Origin: Corydoras sp. C115
Taxonomy: Eukaryota > Chordata > Actinopteri > Siluriformes > Callichthyidae
Direction of reading: 5' to 3'
DNA: 64,000 nucleotides
Assembly: GCA_019802505.1 (NCBI GenBank)
Contig: JAFMOC010000016.1
Location: 542,501 to 606,500, forward strand
Shown: positions 41,201 through 52,720 of the stretch, one piece after another
How the letters are laid out: each line of letters starts with the position of its first letter
Numbering within the stretch: position 1 is the stretch's first letter
The notes under the pieces: generated by a model
The model's database searches: none
Told to the model about the DNA's origin: nothing
What the model saw: only the letters and a program-made list of their open reading frames with translations
Program-made: the position numbers and the translations under genes

Positions 41201-44200
41201 AATCACTCATCATGATCATTCTCTGTTTTATATATCTGCTCCTCTTTTGAGGTTACTCATTTCTTCCTCCTCTCTGGTTCACCTCTGTGCTGCAGCGTAT
41301 TCAAGCATCGGGACTCGTGCTACTGGAGTTCATACTGTTCGGGTCATTGCTCCTGTACTTTCCAGTGAGTGTGACATTAAAAGCTTATTTTCAATATGAT
41401 ATAATAATGATATAACAGGAGAGCAGCAGAGCTGAATAACTGAAGTGCTGCATTACAGGAGGTTCACACTTGAGTATGGTTACTTTACATTGTTGATGAT
41501 TGTTGGTTTTTATTTTTGGCTCACCATTATGTATACCATTTTTTATATACTGTGGGGAAAATAAGCATTTGATATTTGCTGGTTTTGCACGTTTTCCCAC
41601 CTCTACAGGAATGGATAGGTGTGTACATTTTATCGTAGGTACACTTCAACTGTGAGACAGAATATACAAACAAAATCCAGACAGTTACACTGTATGATTT
41701 GTAAATAATTAATTTGAATTTTATTGCAATTCTAAATTTGCAGCAAGGATTTAGGTACTGTTACTGAGAAACATTAAGTTTCAGCTCCCCCCAAAGATTT
41801 TCTGTTGGGTTCTAGTCTGGAGACTGGTTAGGATCCTCCAGGACATTAAAATGCTTTTTACAATTATCTTCCATGATAACTGCACCAACAGTTGTTGTCC
41901 TCTTTTTCTCAGCTTCTTGCCTATTGTCCAGTAACCTATCCCGGTCTTGTGCAGGTCTACAGTTTTGCCCCTGGTGTCCTTTTTTTGGTCTTGGGCAAAA
42001 TAGGAGGCTTGTTAAAGAAAAGCTAACAGGTCTGTGTGAGAGAGAGCGAGAGAGAGAGAACTCCTGCTGGTTGGTTGTAATCAAATACACTACCGTTCAA
42101 AAGTTTAGGGTCACATTGAAATGTCCTTATTTTTGAAGGAAAAGCACTGTACTTTTCAATAAAAATAACTTTACACTAGTCCTAACTTTAAACAAATACA
42201 CTCTATACATTGCTAATGTGGTAAATGACTATTCTAGCTGCAAATGTCTGGTTTTTGGTGCAATATCTACATAGGTGTATAGAGGCCCATTTCCAGCAAC
42301 TATCACTCCAGTGTTCTAATGATACAATGATACAATGTGTTCATTGGCTCAGAAGGCTAATTGATGATTAGAAAATCCTTGTGCAATCATGTTCACACAC
42401 CTGAAAACAGTCTAGCTCATTACAGAAGCTACAAAACTGACCTTCCTTTGAGCAGATTGAGTTTCTGGAGCATCACATTTGTGGGGTCAATTAAACGCTC
42501 AAAATGGCCATAAAAAGAGAACTTTCAACTGAAACTCGACAGTCTATTCTTGTTCTTAGAAATGAAGGCTATTCTATGCGAGAAATTGCTAAGAAATTGA
42601 AGATTTCCTACAACGGTGTGTACTACTCCCTTCAGAGGACAGCACAAACAGGCTCTAACCAGAGTAGAAAAAGAAGTGGGAGGCCACATTGCACAACTAA
42701 GCAAGAAGATAAGTACATTAGAGTCTCTTGTTTGAGAAACAGACGCCTCACAGGTCCCCAACTGGCATCTTCATTAAATAGTACCCGCAAAACACCCGTG
42801 TCAACATCTACAGTGAAGAGGCGGCTGCGGGATTTTGGGCTTCAGGGCAGAGTGGCAAAGAAAAAGCCATATCTGAGACTGGCCAATAAAAGAAAAAGAT
42901 TAAGATGGGCAAAAGAACACAGACATTGGACAGAGGAAGACTGGAAAAAAAGTGTTGTGGATGGATAAATCCAAGTTTGAGGTGTTTGGATCACAAAGAA
43001 GAACGTTTGTGAGACGCAGAACAAATGAAAAGATGCTGGAAGAATGCCTGACGCCATCTGTTAAGCATGATGGAGGTAATGTGATGGTCTGGGGTTGCTT
43101 TGGTGCTGGTAAGGTGGGAGATTTGTACAGGGTAAAAGGGATTTTGAATAAGAAAGGCTATCACTCCATTTTGCAACGCCATGCCATACCCAGTGGACAG
43201 CGCTTGATTGGAGCCAATTTTGTCCTACATCAGGACAATGACCCTAAACACACCTCCAAATTGTGCAAGAACTATTTACAGCAGAAGCAGGCAGCTGGTA
43301 GTCTATCGGTAATGGAGTGGCCAGCGCAGTCACCAGATCTGAACCCCATTGAGCTGTTGTGGGAGCAGCTTGACCGTATGGTATGCCAGAAATGCCCATC
43401 CAACCAATCTAACTTGTGGGAGCTGCTTCTAGAAACGTGGGGTGCAATTTCTCCAGCTTACCTCAACAAATTAACAGCTAGAATGCCAAAGGTGTGCAAT
43501 GCTGTAATTGCTGCAAATGGAGGATTCTTTGACGAAAGCAAAGTTTGATGTAAAAACAATGTTATTTCAAATGCAAATCATTATTTCTAACCTTGTCAAT
43601 GTCTTGACTCTATTTTCTATTCATTTCACAACGTATGGTGGTGAATAAGTGTGACTTTTCATGGAAAACACAAAATTGTTTGGGTGACCCTAAACTTTTG
43701 AACGGTAGTGTACATATAACATACAATAAAATACAAATTAATTATTTACAAATCATACAGTATGATTTTCTTGGATTCTGTCTCTCACAGTTGAATTGTA
43801 TCTACGATAAAAATTACACACCTCTCCATTCTTGTAGGTGAGAAAACTTTTACAAACTCAAAACATTCAGTAAATTTGATTTCTTTATAATTTTCCTTAC
43901 TGTATAGTCTAGTGAGTTATTACAGTTTGAAAGTCTTCTTGAAAATGACATTTAAAGTGCATTTACAATGAACCTTACATGCAGTCAGTTCTATTTTGAG
44001 CATAAGGCTATATGAACAGTTATGCCACCAATCGAAGGGACACTCAAATACTGTATTTACCTTATATACCACCTTCAAACTTAAGTTGGGGTGAAGTGGG
44101 GTGTTTGGTGTGGAATGGTTTTTGGTCCTCCCTGTTGTGGAAAAAAAAGGCTTCAGTCAGGAACCAGGTTTTTAATAGTTTTTAAATGTTCCAGTTTAAA

Positions 44201-47200
44201 CAAATTTATGATGTCAGTTACCTTTAAAACACAAAGACCTTCCATTCAGACGTTCATCCACAGAATGCAGGGTCATCAGACATCTGCAGAATCAGACAAA
44301 CTGGTTAATCCCATTTACAGCTACAACTATGTTGTGGGCTGTATGTGATTTCGGACACAGTCCCTATACTTGCTTATTTAAAATGCCTACTACCTTTACC
44401 AGTTAAGCACAGTACACACAAATCAGTTATTACTCACAGATTAGTCTATGATTTCATTTACCAGCTCAATCATAATGATTTAACATCTCAATGATGACCA
44501 TAATAATAAAATAAAATACTTTTCATTCATTCATTATCTCCCGCTTTATCCTCTATTAGGGTCGCGGTGGGGTTCCCCATGCCCATCCAGGGGAGAACTC
44601 CTCGGGCACTGGGCAGATACACCCAGGACAGGGCGCCAAACTATCGCTGGGCACACACTCACACAAACACACTATATGGGGCAATTTTGAGAATTCAATT
44701 GACTTGATCCATGTTTTTGGACTGTGGAAGGAAACCGGAGAACCCGGAGGAAACCCACGCGGACACGGGGAGAACATGGAAACTTCACCCAGATGGGGAT
44801 TTGAACCGGGAATCCCTAGCGCTGAGAGGCGAATGTGCTAACCACTAAGCCACCGTGTCGCCATAAAATACTTATTGTACAAAATATATATTATTATAAA
44901 ATATATATACGACATCTCTTCAAATGCTGCTGTATTTTGATGCATTTTTGTAAATCAAGCTAAAATAATAACCTTGTATTCTCAGCACATGATCAATTGT
45001 CTTTTTATAGGTTTTCATCTTGTATTTCAAACCCAGTACATTTCGGTGCATCCTGCTGCGCTGGGTCCGGTTGGTGGGCTTTACTGTGGTTTATGGGACG
45101 ATGTCATTGAAAATCTACAGGTCAGAACTACAGCCATAACCTGATCAGTTACATCACGACGTTAACAAGCATTAGCACCCCTACTGGTGCAGGACTTAAG
45201 TTCTGTAGCTTAATTTGTTAAATAAATTATTTTTAATTGAACCCACTAAGTAAAGGACAGTTTTGTATTGAGTCCCTCACTGAGATTATGGTCTCTTAAG
45301 AATTGAGAGGATCATTGTTGATTCATGTTGAGTCTTTGGGTTCATATTTAAAACATTGTAATGCAGATAAGTAAGATGATCTTGGACTAAATCTGGCTCT
45401 CTTGTCACATGGATTGAGGACACGAGTGGATTCCATGTGAGCTTCTGGATTCCATGATTCCACATCTGATTCCATGTGAGCCACATGGCGAACACAGCTA
45501 ACAGTACCATATACCTGCACAATGAGCATCCTTGAACAGCATCAGCTGTGGGCCAGTGATGCCCACAGCCTGAAATCTCAGCCTGAAGTGTCCCACATTC
45601 GTATAAACCTCATGATGCCACCCTGAGAGTATCTTTAAACAAGTTTTAATTCTCCATTTTCTTACTTGCCCTTTGTTCTTATCCACTTTGTTAGGGTGCT
45701 GAATGTGTTTCTTTCCTGCACTGCTCAGAGAGTTCCCTACATGTCCAGCAGTAGTGTACTTAGGATACTGGGTGTGATGGTGATCACAGTGGGCTGGTTC
45801 TTATGTGCCTGGACTGCCGGGGTGCTTCAGAATCGAGATCGTGACATCCCTCTGTTTATTACGTCAGCCACTTTAGATGGTCAGCGGTTCACCATGTGCG
45901 ACTTGGACCGCTGGGATTACATGATGGCTCTGGGTGAGTAAAATTTTAAAAACACAAATCAGTCAATATACAACTTAATGAACTAAATATCCATTCAGTC
46001 ATTAATTACTTTTGAACTTGGTCATCCCTATTAGTGTTTGGGAGGGCAACTGGAGTATCTTCTAGGGCTCATGAAAGATAAATGCAGTGTGAACTATTAT
46101 ACAAATGACCTCACTTTTGGAACTGTTTAATTTCTAGAGGAGACTGTCACTGGTCCAGCACTCAGAGGACAGTCAACCTTAATGAGCGCTATTCTTTTTA
46201 ATAATTAAGTTTTTTAATAAACATCAGGTTTATGAGCATCTGTGTCAAACTGACTGTGTTTATTTTGTTTTTTTAAGCGGAGTTGCTATTCCTAAGCTGG
46301 GGAAGTTTGCTATGCAGTGCCGTGAAGGTTGTACCCTCTGCCTTCCATGAGCCCCGATACATGGGCATCGCCATTCACAACGAATTATTTTTCACCTCCA
46401 TCTTTCATCTGCTCAGGTGATGATAAGATAAATACAGTAATCAATTTCACACGTTGATTTAAATAAGAATGGATGCGTTGATTTAAATAAGAATGGATGA
46501 AGTTTAGTAACATTTAAATGCTTCTGTCCCCCTTAGATTTCTAAGGCCGTTTCTTCATCCGGACTGGACCCTTTCACTGTTCTTCATTCACACACACATC
46601 ACCATCACTGTAACCCTCAGTCTGCTCTTTCTTCCTAAGGTACTTTTACATTTTCTTAGAGGTAATTATTTTTTGCTCCCTTTAGACCACAATATCATCA
46701 TTCTGTAGTTGACCTCGTGTAGGTTTTGCCTATATTTCATGCTGCAGGTCTAAGCAGGATTTTCAGTTAAAAATGAATGAGTCACTGAATCTACTGAATT
46801 ATAAGGTGGTTTAACCCTTACACTGCTTAACTAGACCAGACTGACGGTAGTATTCACCTCACAGCTTCAAAGAAGACAAAACAACACAGTGATATGGCTG
46901 CTTTAGCCCAACTTTACTCTTTTTCGCTTACTGACAGAGTTTAACAGCTGTACATTAAAATTATTAATTTTTGTATCTCATTATATTCTGCTTAATCCTC
47001 TACTTGGGTTAATTAAGAACAGCCATTTCACCTTTAATCTATGTTTTTGAACTGTGGACGGAAGCCAGAATACCTGGACAAAACCCACATGGACACGGCA
47101 CGGGAGAACACAGAAACTCAACCCAGATCAGGATTTGAACCTGTATCCTCAGCGCTGAGAAGCAGGCTCGCTAACTAGTTCAGGTTCATGTTCATTTATA

Positions 47201-50200
47201 TAGTGCTTTTTCTTATCTTTTTTTTTTGTCAAAGCAGGTAAGTAGGTAGTACATTGACTAAGCAGGTGGCTTAGTGGTTAGCACATTCTCCTCTCAGCGC
47301 TAGGGATTCCCTGTTCGAATCCTCATCTGGCTGGAGTTTCCATGTTCTCCCCGTGTCTGCGTGGGTTTCCTCCAGGTTCTCCGGTTTCCTCCCACAGTCC
47401 AAAAACATTGATCAAGGTCAATTAAATTCTCCAAATTAGCCCATATGGAGTGTGTCTGTGTGTGTGAGTGAGTGAGTGTGTGCCCAGTGATAGATTGGCG
47501 CCCTGTCCTGGGTGTATCTGCCCAGCATCCCGAAACATTCTATCCTGGATGGGCATGGAGAACACCCCCCGCGACCCTAGTAGAGGATAAAGCGGAAGAT
47601 AATGCACAATAAGCACAAGTCAATTTTGTTACAGTTCTTCTTCGGATCTCAACGTCTACATGAGGAAATAGCTTCAGAGCTGTATGAGGATGAAGTGGAT
47701 CTGCATCGATCCTACATTCACCTGAACAGCAGCTTTAAATCCTCCTGCTGGAGTGAGCATGTGCTGGACCCTGATGACATCCGGGTAACGTTTGCACCCA
47801 GTTTTAAAAAAGAACCCTATAAACAGTGTGCTTGTCCTGTACATAGTGCAGTTTTGACAATAAAGTTGGATTAGACTTTACTAAAACAAACAACGAATGG
47901 AATGTGGACACAGGTTCTAATAAAATCAATAATGGCTTTAGTTAAGAAAAACATAGAAACTATATATATTTAACACACACCTACTGAGTTAGTGCGTCCA
48001 AAAACTAGGACAAATGATGCAACACAACCATACATACTGCAGACATTTAACTGTAATACTTGGGCAGTGACAGTGAAGCCAAATTTGGTGTCCATGTCCT
48101 AGAAAACCTTACTACCAGCTACCAATGGACAACCAACTGCATGGAACTGCTTAAACTAAACCTGCTGATAACGTAATGACCATCTAAATTGCCCTATAGC
48201 AACAATTTACAGACTGCATTTTAATTTAGACGCTCATAAAGTCAACATTAGTTAGTAAACAAACCTTTACATTGTGGTTATATAATTAATAGCTGATAGA
48301 TTGATAGCAATGTTGCAATAATGTATTATGTTATGTTATTTTCTGGAATCATTTCCACATTAGATCACATACAAAACATTTACTGCATAACCTTTTTTGT
48401 GGACCTATGTTTTGCTCTGAGATCTTTATCTGTTTAATTTTTCATGTATTTGTTCTAGGATGAGCTGAAAAAACTTTATACTCGGCTGGAGGTTCTTAAG
48501 ACCAAGAAGATGGCAAACAACAACCCTCACCTGCAGAAGAAAAGCAGCTCCAGACTCGGCCGCTCAATTATAAAGTGCATCACTGAAATCCCAGACAGTA
48601 TGAGCAGGCAGTGTAGTCACAAGGGTAAAGAATGTTCGGGAGCTAGAGTGACACAGAAATGGTCTGGATCTTACCTGGCAACCCCTGAACATTCTCGTGT
48701 CACTGTGAAAGATGAGGTTGTCAGGCCAGCATCACCAAAGCTCCGGAAGTGTCACAGTGTCAGTGGGAATGCCCCAGAGATGGATATCACATTGATGGAC
48801 ACTTCAGTGACAAAAGGCAATGACAAGAGATCCTCGACAACAGACTCCATTGATATGGTCCCGGTGGTCTTTAAATCTGCCAGCGCTCAAAATCTGGCAG
48901 TAGACACAAACCTTTTACAACCTGGACCAGCTCGAGTTCACAAATCCTTCAGTTTCACAAACAAGCCCAGAGAACTTCATTCTCTTTCATCTTCATCATG
49001 TGTTTTCACCGCAAGCTCAGAAGATAAACTCCAGCACAACCAGAATACCACTCACTCTGACAAGGAGGCAGATAAAAGCATGCCAGACCAAAAGCACAGC
49101 ACTAGTCCTGTATCTCAAACCAAGCCCGTGACAAGAACGCTTACATCGACACCCTCGCTCCTTTATGTCTGCCCCTGGGAATTTGTTACCACTATGCCTT
49201 CCCGGGCTCCCTCATTAGTAGCGGGGGTACATAGCATGGACTCAGGTATTGATCATCAAAGGCCAAAACTTTCCTCTAGTGCCCCTGGATCACCATATGG
49301 ATTTATGATGCCATCAGACCACCGTGTTTTCTCTTTACGTTCTGCCACTAAAACACTACTGATAGCAAAAGGCCTGGTGGCTGCAAAGGGGAGCAGCAAA
49401 TACAGCAGTAAAAATGAACAGAGTGGAGAGCAGACCCCATCACGACTGGAAGCATCGACAAAATATAATAGTGCAAATTTCCGAAAGAAGACCCCAACTG
49501 GACACACTTTGGCATGCGTGGATCCCAAACGTTGCCTTGTAAAACAGGCAGCAGTAAGGATGTCCTCGAATGATTCCACAGAAAGGTTCTCAGTGAGCAG
49601 CTCCCCACATCATAATGGCCCAAGGACAGTAGATGAAAGTGTGAAGTCTCTTAGGTTGTCTCCAATGTCAAGCACTGAAAGCTACAGATCATTGTACCAT
49701 AACAGAACTTCTCTGTCCGTACCGAAATCTGAAGTATGTCCATGGGACGTTCCAGATTTGACTCAAGCAGTATGTCAACAAAGCAGCATCTCCGATATTT
49801 GTCCCTGGGATGCAAGTGTGCCGCAGCCAGCCACAGACATGTATAATATAATACCTTGGGAAGCAGCTAGCGCACAATTTCTTTCAACTATTTGCCCATG
49901 GGAGTCTCTGGACCAAACTTCCTTAGGTAGTGAAAAATCAGGGAAAAGACCTGAAGATCACGGAGGCAAAGCAGCTGAGGGTTCTTCCTGCACAGCGCCG
50001 GGCTCTAGCACTTCATGTGATAATCCAGATATGCTGACCATGCTGATCCATTCCGGAGAGTGGGATACGACTGCGAAGCAGAGAACAATTTCAGAAACAA
50101 AGACACTGCAAAAGAGAATTAGTGTTGACGCATGTCTTGGAGAAGAAACTAAATCAAATAAGATCACAAGGGAAGTGCGGGGCTCAGTTAAGCCTGGCTC

Positions 50201-50990
50201 ATTGGCTTTAACCAGACAACTCACCAGTACAGCAGACATATGTCCTTGGGACTTTCCACAAGTCAACAATGCAACCTTTCAAGGTCAGGAAAGCAATCAT
50301 TCAGTTGTATGTCCATGGGAATCAGAGGAGTCTCCAAATGCAGGAGGTGAGCAACAACCGGACGGCGTAACCAAACCAGCACATCCACTAAGACAGCTGA
50401 CGAGTACAGAAGAGATTTGTCCATGGGACTTCCCAGCATCATCACCTACTGCGATGAACATTCACACCGAACCTAAGACTGCAGGATTACCATCGCAAGG
50501 TTCCACAGTCATCACAGAAGATGTGTGTCCATGGGAAGAAAAGGGGTCAGCAAGTAGAGCTGGAAATCCCTGGCAGCCAGATGAACCTGATGCTGATATT
50601 GTCCCATGGGAAGCTGAGTCACTGAGATCGAGCCAAACTCCAGCAGACGTGAGCAAATGTGAGGTTCAATGTCCTGAAACATCGCCCACTGGAGCCTGTG
50701 TAGATGATGTTCTGTGTTCTGTGGAAGACAGACCAGAAATCTGTCAGGACAACACCTGTGAACTGATTGAAGATGACCTCAAAGGTTGCACTGCGCAAGA
50801 GGCGAGGTCTAATCGAGCACTGACCCGCTGTGATGCGCTCTGCCCATGGGAACTGAGGGAAGAGTCACCTGCCTTAACGAAATACCAGGACGACATCTCG
50901 GACGTCTTCACATGGGAGGAGCCAATACCAGAGGAGGACGCTGATGCAGAAACAGCAGCAGAGGCCTTCATCTTCTCGCCAGATTTATAA
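36300..50990 (+). CDS. gpr179: Orphan receptor GPR179 (class C GPCR-like)
   Basis: Eleven exons: 36300-37192, 37341-37449, 39523-39610, 40825-41033, 41296-41364, 45011-45120, 45695-45933, 46278-46416, 46537-46639, 47635-47784 and 48459-50990. Phases close exactly to 1546 residues. It begins with a signal peptide (MKVLNSFQLLLLLPAMFSTQ). The ectodomain ends in a cysteine-rich EGF-like stretch (CVPIPGQGFRFGQYYCRCKK) and CVPCWPGCEWCQDGSPCWV. Seven membrane segments follow, for example MLLAMQGFFISLVLICMLR, LVLLEFILFGSLLLYF and GVMVITVGWFLCAWTAGV. The C-terminal tail carries repeated CPWE/CPWD motifs, the hallmark of GPR179. In the retina GPR179 sits at ON-bipolar dendritic tips and anchors RGS7/RGS11 complexes in the mGluR6 cascade; human loss causes congenital stationary night blindness. 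The fish tail is much shorter than the human one. GPR158 is excluded by the motif repeats and by synteny. Confidence 0.96.
37450..39522. other. gpr179 intron 2
   Basis: It contains (TC)n at about 37795-37828, (TA)n at about 37970-38008, and (CATC)n running into (TC)n at about 38216-38280. No other feature is recognised. Confidence 0.65.
39767..39938 (+). mobile_element. Short non-autonomous hAT-like element (CAGGGGTTCTCAACTGG ends)
   Basis: The left end CAGGGGTTCTCAACTGGTCT and the degenerate right end GAGAATCGCTG form an imperfect inverted repeat. An 8-bp target duplication, TTATATAC/CTATATAC (7 of 8), flanks it. A relative occurs at 54686-55352. Confidence 0.7.
39967..40371 (+). mobile_element. 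Non-autonomous hAT-type element (MITE), copy 1
   Basis: It has ends TAGGGGTG...CACCCCTA and a perfect 8-bp target duplication ATAATGTG (39959-39966, 40372-40379). Inner inverted motifs GATTCGACGATTCGA and GACGAATCAGATTCGAC, and CGCCATCTTGTGGTG near the right, are shared with 63405-63824. No transposase frame. Confidence 0.88.
42088..43710 (+). mobile_element. Tc1-like DNA transposon, nearly complete (1623 bp)
   Basis: Both ends read CACTACCGTTCAAAAGTTTA on opposite strands, and the element is flanked by TA target duplications (42086-42087 and 43711-43712). It lies in gpr179 intron 5 in the same orientation as the gene and encodes one transposase with a single frameshift. Confidence 0.95.
42504..43548 (+). 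pseudogene. Tc1 transposase, one frameshift
   Basis: The first part (42504 on) has the paired helix-turn-helix region (GYSMREIAKKLKISYNGVYY; RKRSGRP hinge). The second (to stop at 43546-43548) has the DDE domain: WMDKSKFEVFG, HQDNDPKHTS and DLNPIELLWEQLD supply the two aspartates and the glutamate, and VWGCFGAGKVG is the glycine-rich box. The frame breaks at a run of seven A at 42945-42951; six would restore continuity. About 347 residues in total, near the family's usual 340. Transposases of this class cut and paste the element at TA sites. Confidence 0.93.
43857..45010. other. Right part of gpr179 intron 5
   Basis: Apart from the SINE at 44522-44862 it is AT-rich with no feature I recognise. 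Together with the transposons to its left, it makes this the longest gpr179 intron (41365-45010). Confidence 0.6.
44522..44862 (-). mobile_element. tRNA-derived SINE in gpr179 intron 5
   Basis: Full-length reverse copy with a perfect 11-bp duplication ATAAAATACTT (44511-44521, 44863-44873). Confidence 0.87.
45121..45694. other. gpr179 intron 6
   Basis: Short direct repeats of GATTCCATGTGAGC occur at about 45429-45483. Nothing else is recognised. Confidence 0.5.
47262..47602 (+). mobile_element. tRNA-derived SINE in gpr179 intron 9
   Basis: Plus copy beginning AGGTGGCTTAGTGGTTAGCA with B-box-like TGTTCGAATCC, ending GATAAAGCGGAAGATAAT about 30 bp before exon 10. A degenerate reverse fragment lies at about 47015-47180. 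Confidence 0.8.
47785..48458. other. gpr179 intron 10
   Basis: A short LINE-like 3' tail (TTGACAATAAAGTTGGATTA near 47855) follows the donor. The rest is AT-rich with no recognisable feature. Confidence 0.5.
48459..50990 (+). CDS. gpr179: gpr179 last exon with CPWE/CPWD repeat tail
   Basis: The 2532-nt exon starts DELKKLYTRLEVLKTKKM, a predicted helix after TM7. It includes eleven PW[E/D] motifs: nine CPW[E/D], one IPWE (49852) and one VPWE (50602). They start near 49171, 49738, 49801, 49852, 49893, 50241, 50311, 50419, 50527, 50602 and 50843, followed by a degenerate FTWEE. Two motifs sit in a longer repeated context, LTSTADICPWDFP and LTSTEEICPWDFP. Spacing is irregular (about 40-350 bp). 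Stop TAA at 50988-50990. Confidence 0.95.
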   Translation, partial: DELKKLYTRLEVLKTKKMANNNPHLQKKSSSRLGRSIIKCITEIPDSMSRQCSHKGKECSGARVTQKWSGSYLATPEHSRVTVKDEVVRPASPKLRKCHSVSGNAPEMDITLMDTSVTKGNDKRSSTTDSIDMVPVVFKSASAQNLAVDTNLLQPGPARVHKSFSFTNKPRELHSLSSSSCVFTASSEDKLQHNQNTTHSDKEADKSMPDQKHSTSPVSQTKPVTRTLTSTPSLLYVCPWEFVTTMPSRAPSLVAGVHSMDSGIDHQRPKLSSSAPGSPYGFMMPSDHRVFSLRSATKTLLIAKGLVAAKGSSKYSSKNEQSGEQTPSRLEASTKYNSANFRKKTPTGHTLACVDPKRCLVKQAAVRMSSNDSTERFSVSSSPHHNGPRTVDESVKSLRLSPMSSTESYRSLYHNRTSLSVPKSEVCPWDVPDLTQAVCQQSSISDICPWDASVPQPATDMYNIIPWEAASAQFLSTICPWESLDQTSLGSEKSGKRPEDHGGKAAEGSSCTAPGSSTSCDNPDMLTMLIHSGEWDTTAKQRTISETKTLQKRISVDACLGEETKSNKITREVRGSVKPGSLALTRQLTSTADICPWDFPQVNNATFQGQESNHSVVCPWESEESPNAGGEQQPDGVTKPAHPLRQLTSTEEICPWDFPASSPTAMNIHTEPKTAGLPSQGSTVITEDVCPWEEKGSASRAGNPWQPDEPDADIVPWEAESLRSSQTPADVSKCEVQCPETSPTGACVDDVLCSVEDRPEICQDNTCELIEDDLKGCTAQEARSNRALTRCDALCPWELREESPALTKYQDDISDVFTWEEPIPEEDADAETAAEAFIFSPDL

Positions 50991-51446
50991 TCCATCATGT
51001 GAACGGCTCTGTGCTTTAAATCTTGAGAAATGAATGACAGAACGTGGGTTCTCTTATCCAGTCATACAGTGTTCATTCAGATAAAAAAACATTTGAATAT
51101 GGAAAATAATTCGACTAAATGGACAAAAATACTGAGACACACCTTTTAATCATGGAATTCAGGTGTTTCATTTACCACAAGTTTAGAAAGTCACCTATCC
51201 ATGTGTTTTAGACTGTAGTATGATGTGTCCCAGTGCAGTTACCGCTCTGTCTTCTACATTCTGCCCTGTCATGTCAAAAATCAATGATTTTATAATAATA
51301 ATAATAATAATACATTTTATTTGATGGCGCCTTTCTAGACACTCAAGGTCACCTTACAAAGAAAAACAATAAAAATGAAAAATGGGCTGAATAAATATAA
51401 AATAAGGCAACAATAATAAATAAAGCAATCAATCTAGACATAGTAA

Positions 51447-51795
51447 TTCATTCATTCATTATCTCCCGCTTTATCCTCTATTAGGGTCGCGGTGGGGTTC
51501 CCCATGCCCATCCAGGGGAGAACGTCTCGGGCGCTGGGCAGATAGACCCAGGACAGGGCGCCAATCTATCACTGGGCACACACTCACTCACACAAACACA
51601 CTCTATATGGGGCAATTTTGAGAATTCAATTGACTTGATCCATGTTTTTGGACTGTGGGAGGAAACCGGAGAACCCGGAGGAAACCCACGCAGACACGGG
51701 GAGAACATGGAAACTCCACCCAGATGGGGATTCGAACCGGGAATCCCTAGCGCTGAGAGGCGAACGTGCTAACCACTAAGCCACCGTGCCGCCCA
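51447..51795 (-). mobile_element. tRNA-derived SINE
   Basis: Full-length reverse copy with a perfect 13-bp duplication CTAGACATAGTAA (51434-51446, 51796-51808). Confidence 0.88.
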
Positions 51796-51897
51796 CTAGA
51801 CATAGTAAGCAAAAATAAAATTAAGTAGAAAATAAAAATTTAAAAAAATTTAAGAAATAAAATCAGAGATTATAGGCAATTCTGAAAAGGTACACAC

Positions 51898-51901
<4 letters not shown>

Positions 51902-51950
<49 letters not shown>
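51902..51950. repeat. (TA)n microsatellite
   Basis: About 24 TA dinucleotides, followed by a stretch rich in CACA and CAGA words. Confidence 0.9.
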
Positions 51951-51954
<4 letters not shown>

Positions 51955-52136
51955 CGCTAGCTTGGTTCATACAAACACACAAATTTTACATAAAAACACA
52001 CACATACACGCACAAGCGCAAACAGATGCAGACACACATGCACATACGCCTGCCCAGACAAACCCACTCAGATGCAGATGCACACACAGACACATGCACA
52101 CATACAGACATGACTTTTTATTCTTGTCTTCTTCCA

Positions 52137-52378
52137 GCCATCCATTATCTACCGCTTCATCCTATATTAGGGTCGCGGGGGGGAGAAAGTTTCGGGCGCT
52201 GGGCAGATACACCCAGGACAGGGACAGGACATTCAATTGACCTTGATCCATGTTTTTGGACTGTGGGTGGAAACCGGAGAACCCGGAGGAAACCCACATG
52301 GACACGGGGAGAACATGGAAACTCCACCCAGATTGGGATTCGAACCGGGAATCCCTAGCGCTGAGGGGCCACCGTGCC
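52137..52378 (-). mobile_element. tRNA-derived SINE, internally deleted
   Basis: Reverse copy running from ATCTACCGCTTCATCCTATA to TCCCTAGCGCTGAG. The central CAATCCATCACTGGGCACAC block is missing. Confidence 0.75.
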
Positions 52379-52720
52379 CTATTCTTGTCTTTCTTATACA
52401 AATTGAAACCTCTTGAGCAGAGCGTTGGTTGTAAATGAAATAGCAGATGTAAATAAACATCCCTTTGATTTCCTTAAATCTTCTTCATCCAGCTGGTCCC
52501 ATCAGGGGTCAGTGCATATTCCAGTTTTGATCCAGGTTTGTGAGTGACCGATGCATTACATCCCCAACAGGACGGATTAGCATCTCCACCTGATCCATCA
52601 GCATGTCTTTAGATGTGAAAGGAAACCCGAGACCAACCTGCCTCACTGGGAATCAAACCCACAACATTCTTGCAATGCACTGCACCACCTCGAGATATTT
52701 GTGTATCATTTTGAATCAGT

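Larger units (their letters stand above)
41546..43856 (-). mobile_element. Old Tc1/mariner-like element, decayed and split by a younger Tc1
   Basis: The left part (about 41546-42087) starts CTGTGGGGAAAATAAGCATT, a terminus typical of one fish Tc1-like family. It continues with remnants of that family's transposase region in reverse (GTCTGGAGACTGGTTAGGAT; CTTGTGCAGGTCTACAGTTT). The right part (about 43713-43856) is the inverted counterpart of about 41585-41735: both contain TGTATGATTTGTAAATAATT on opposite strands. Most of the transposase is deleted and the extreme right terminus is missing. Confidence 0.82.

Noticed and set aside
41812..42090. Minus-strand open frame as an independent gene
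   Set aside because: It falls inside the decayed older Tc1-like element and reads through remnants of its non-coding and transposase sequence.
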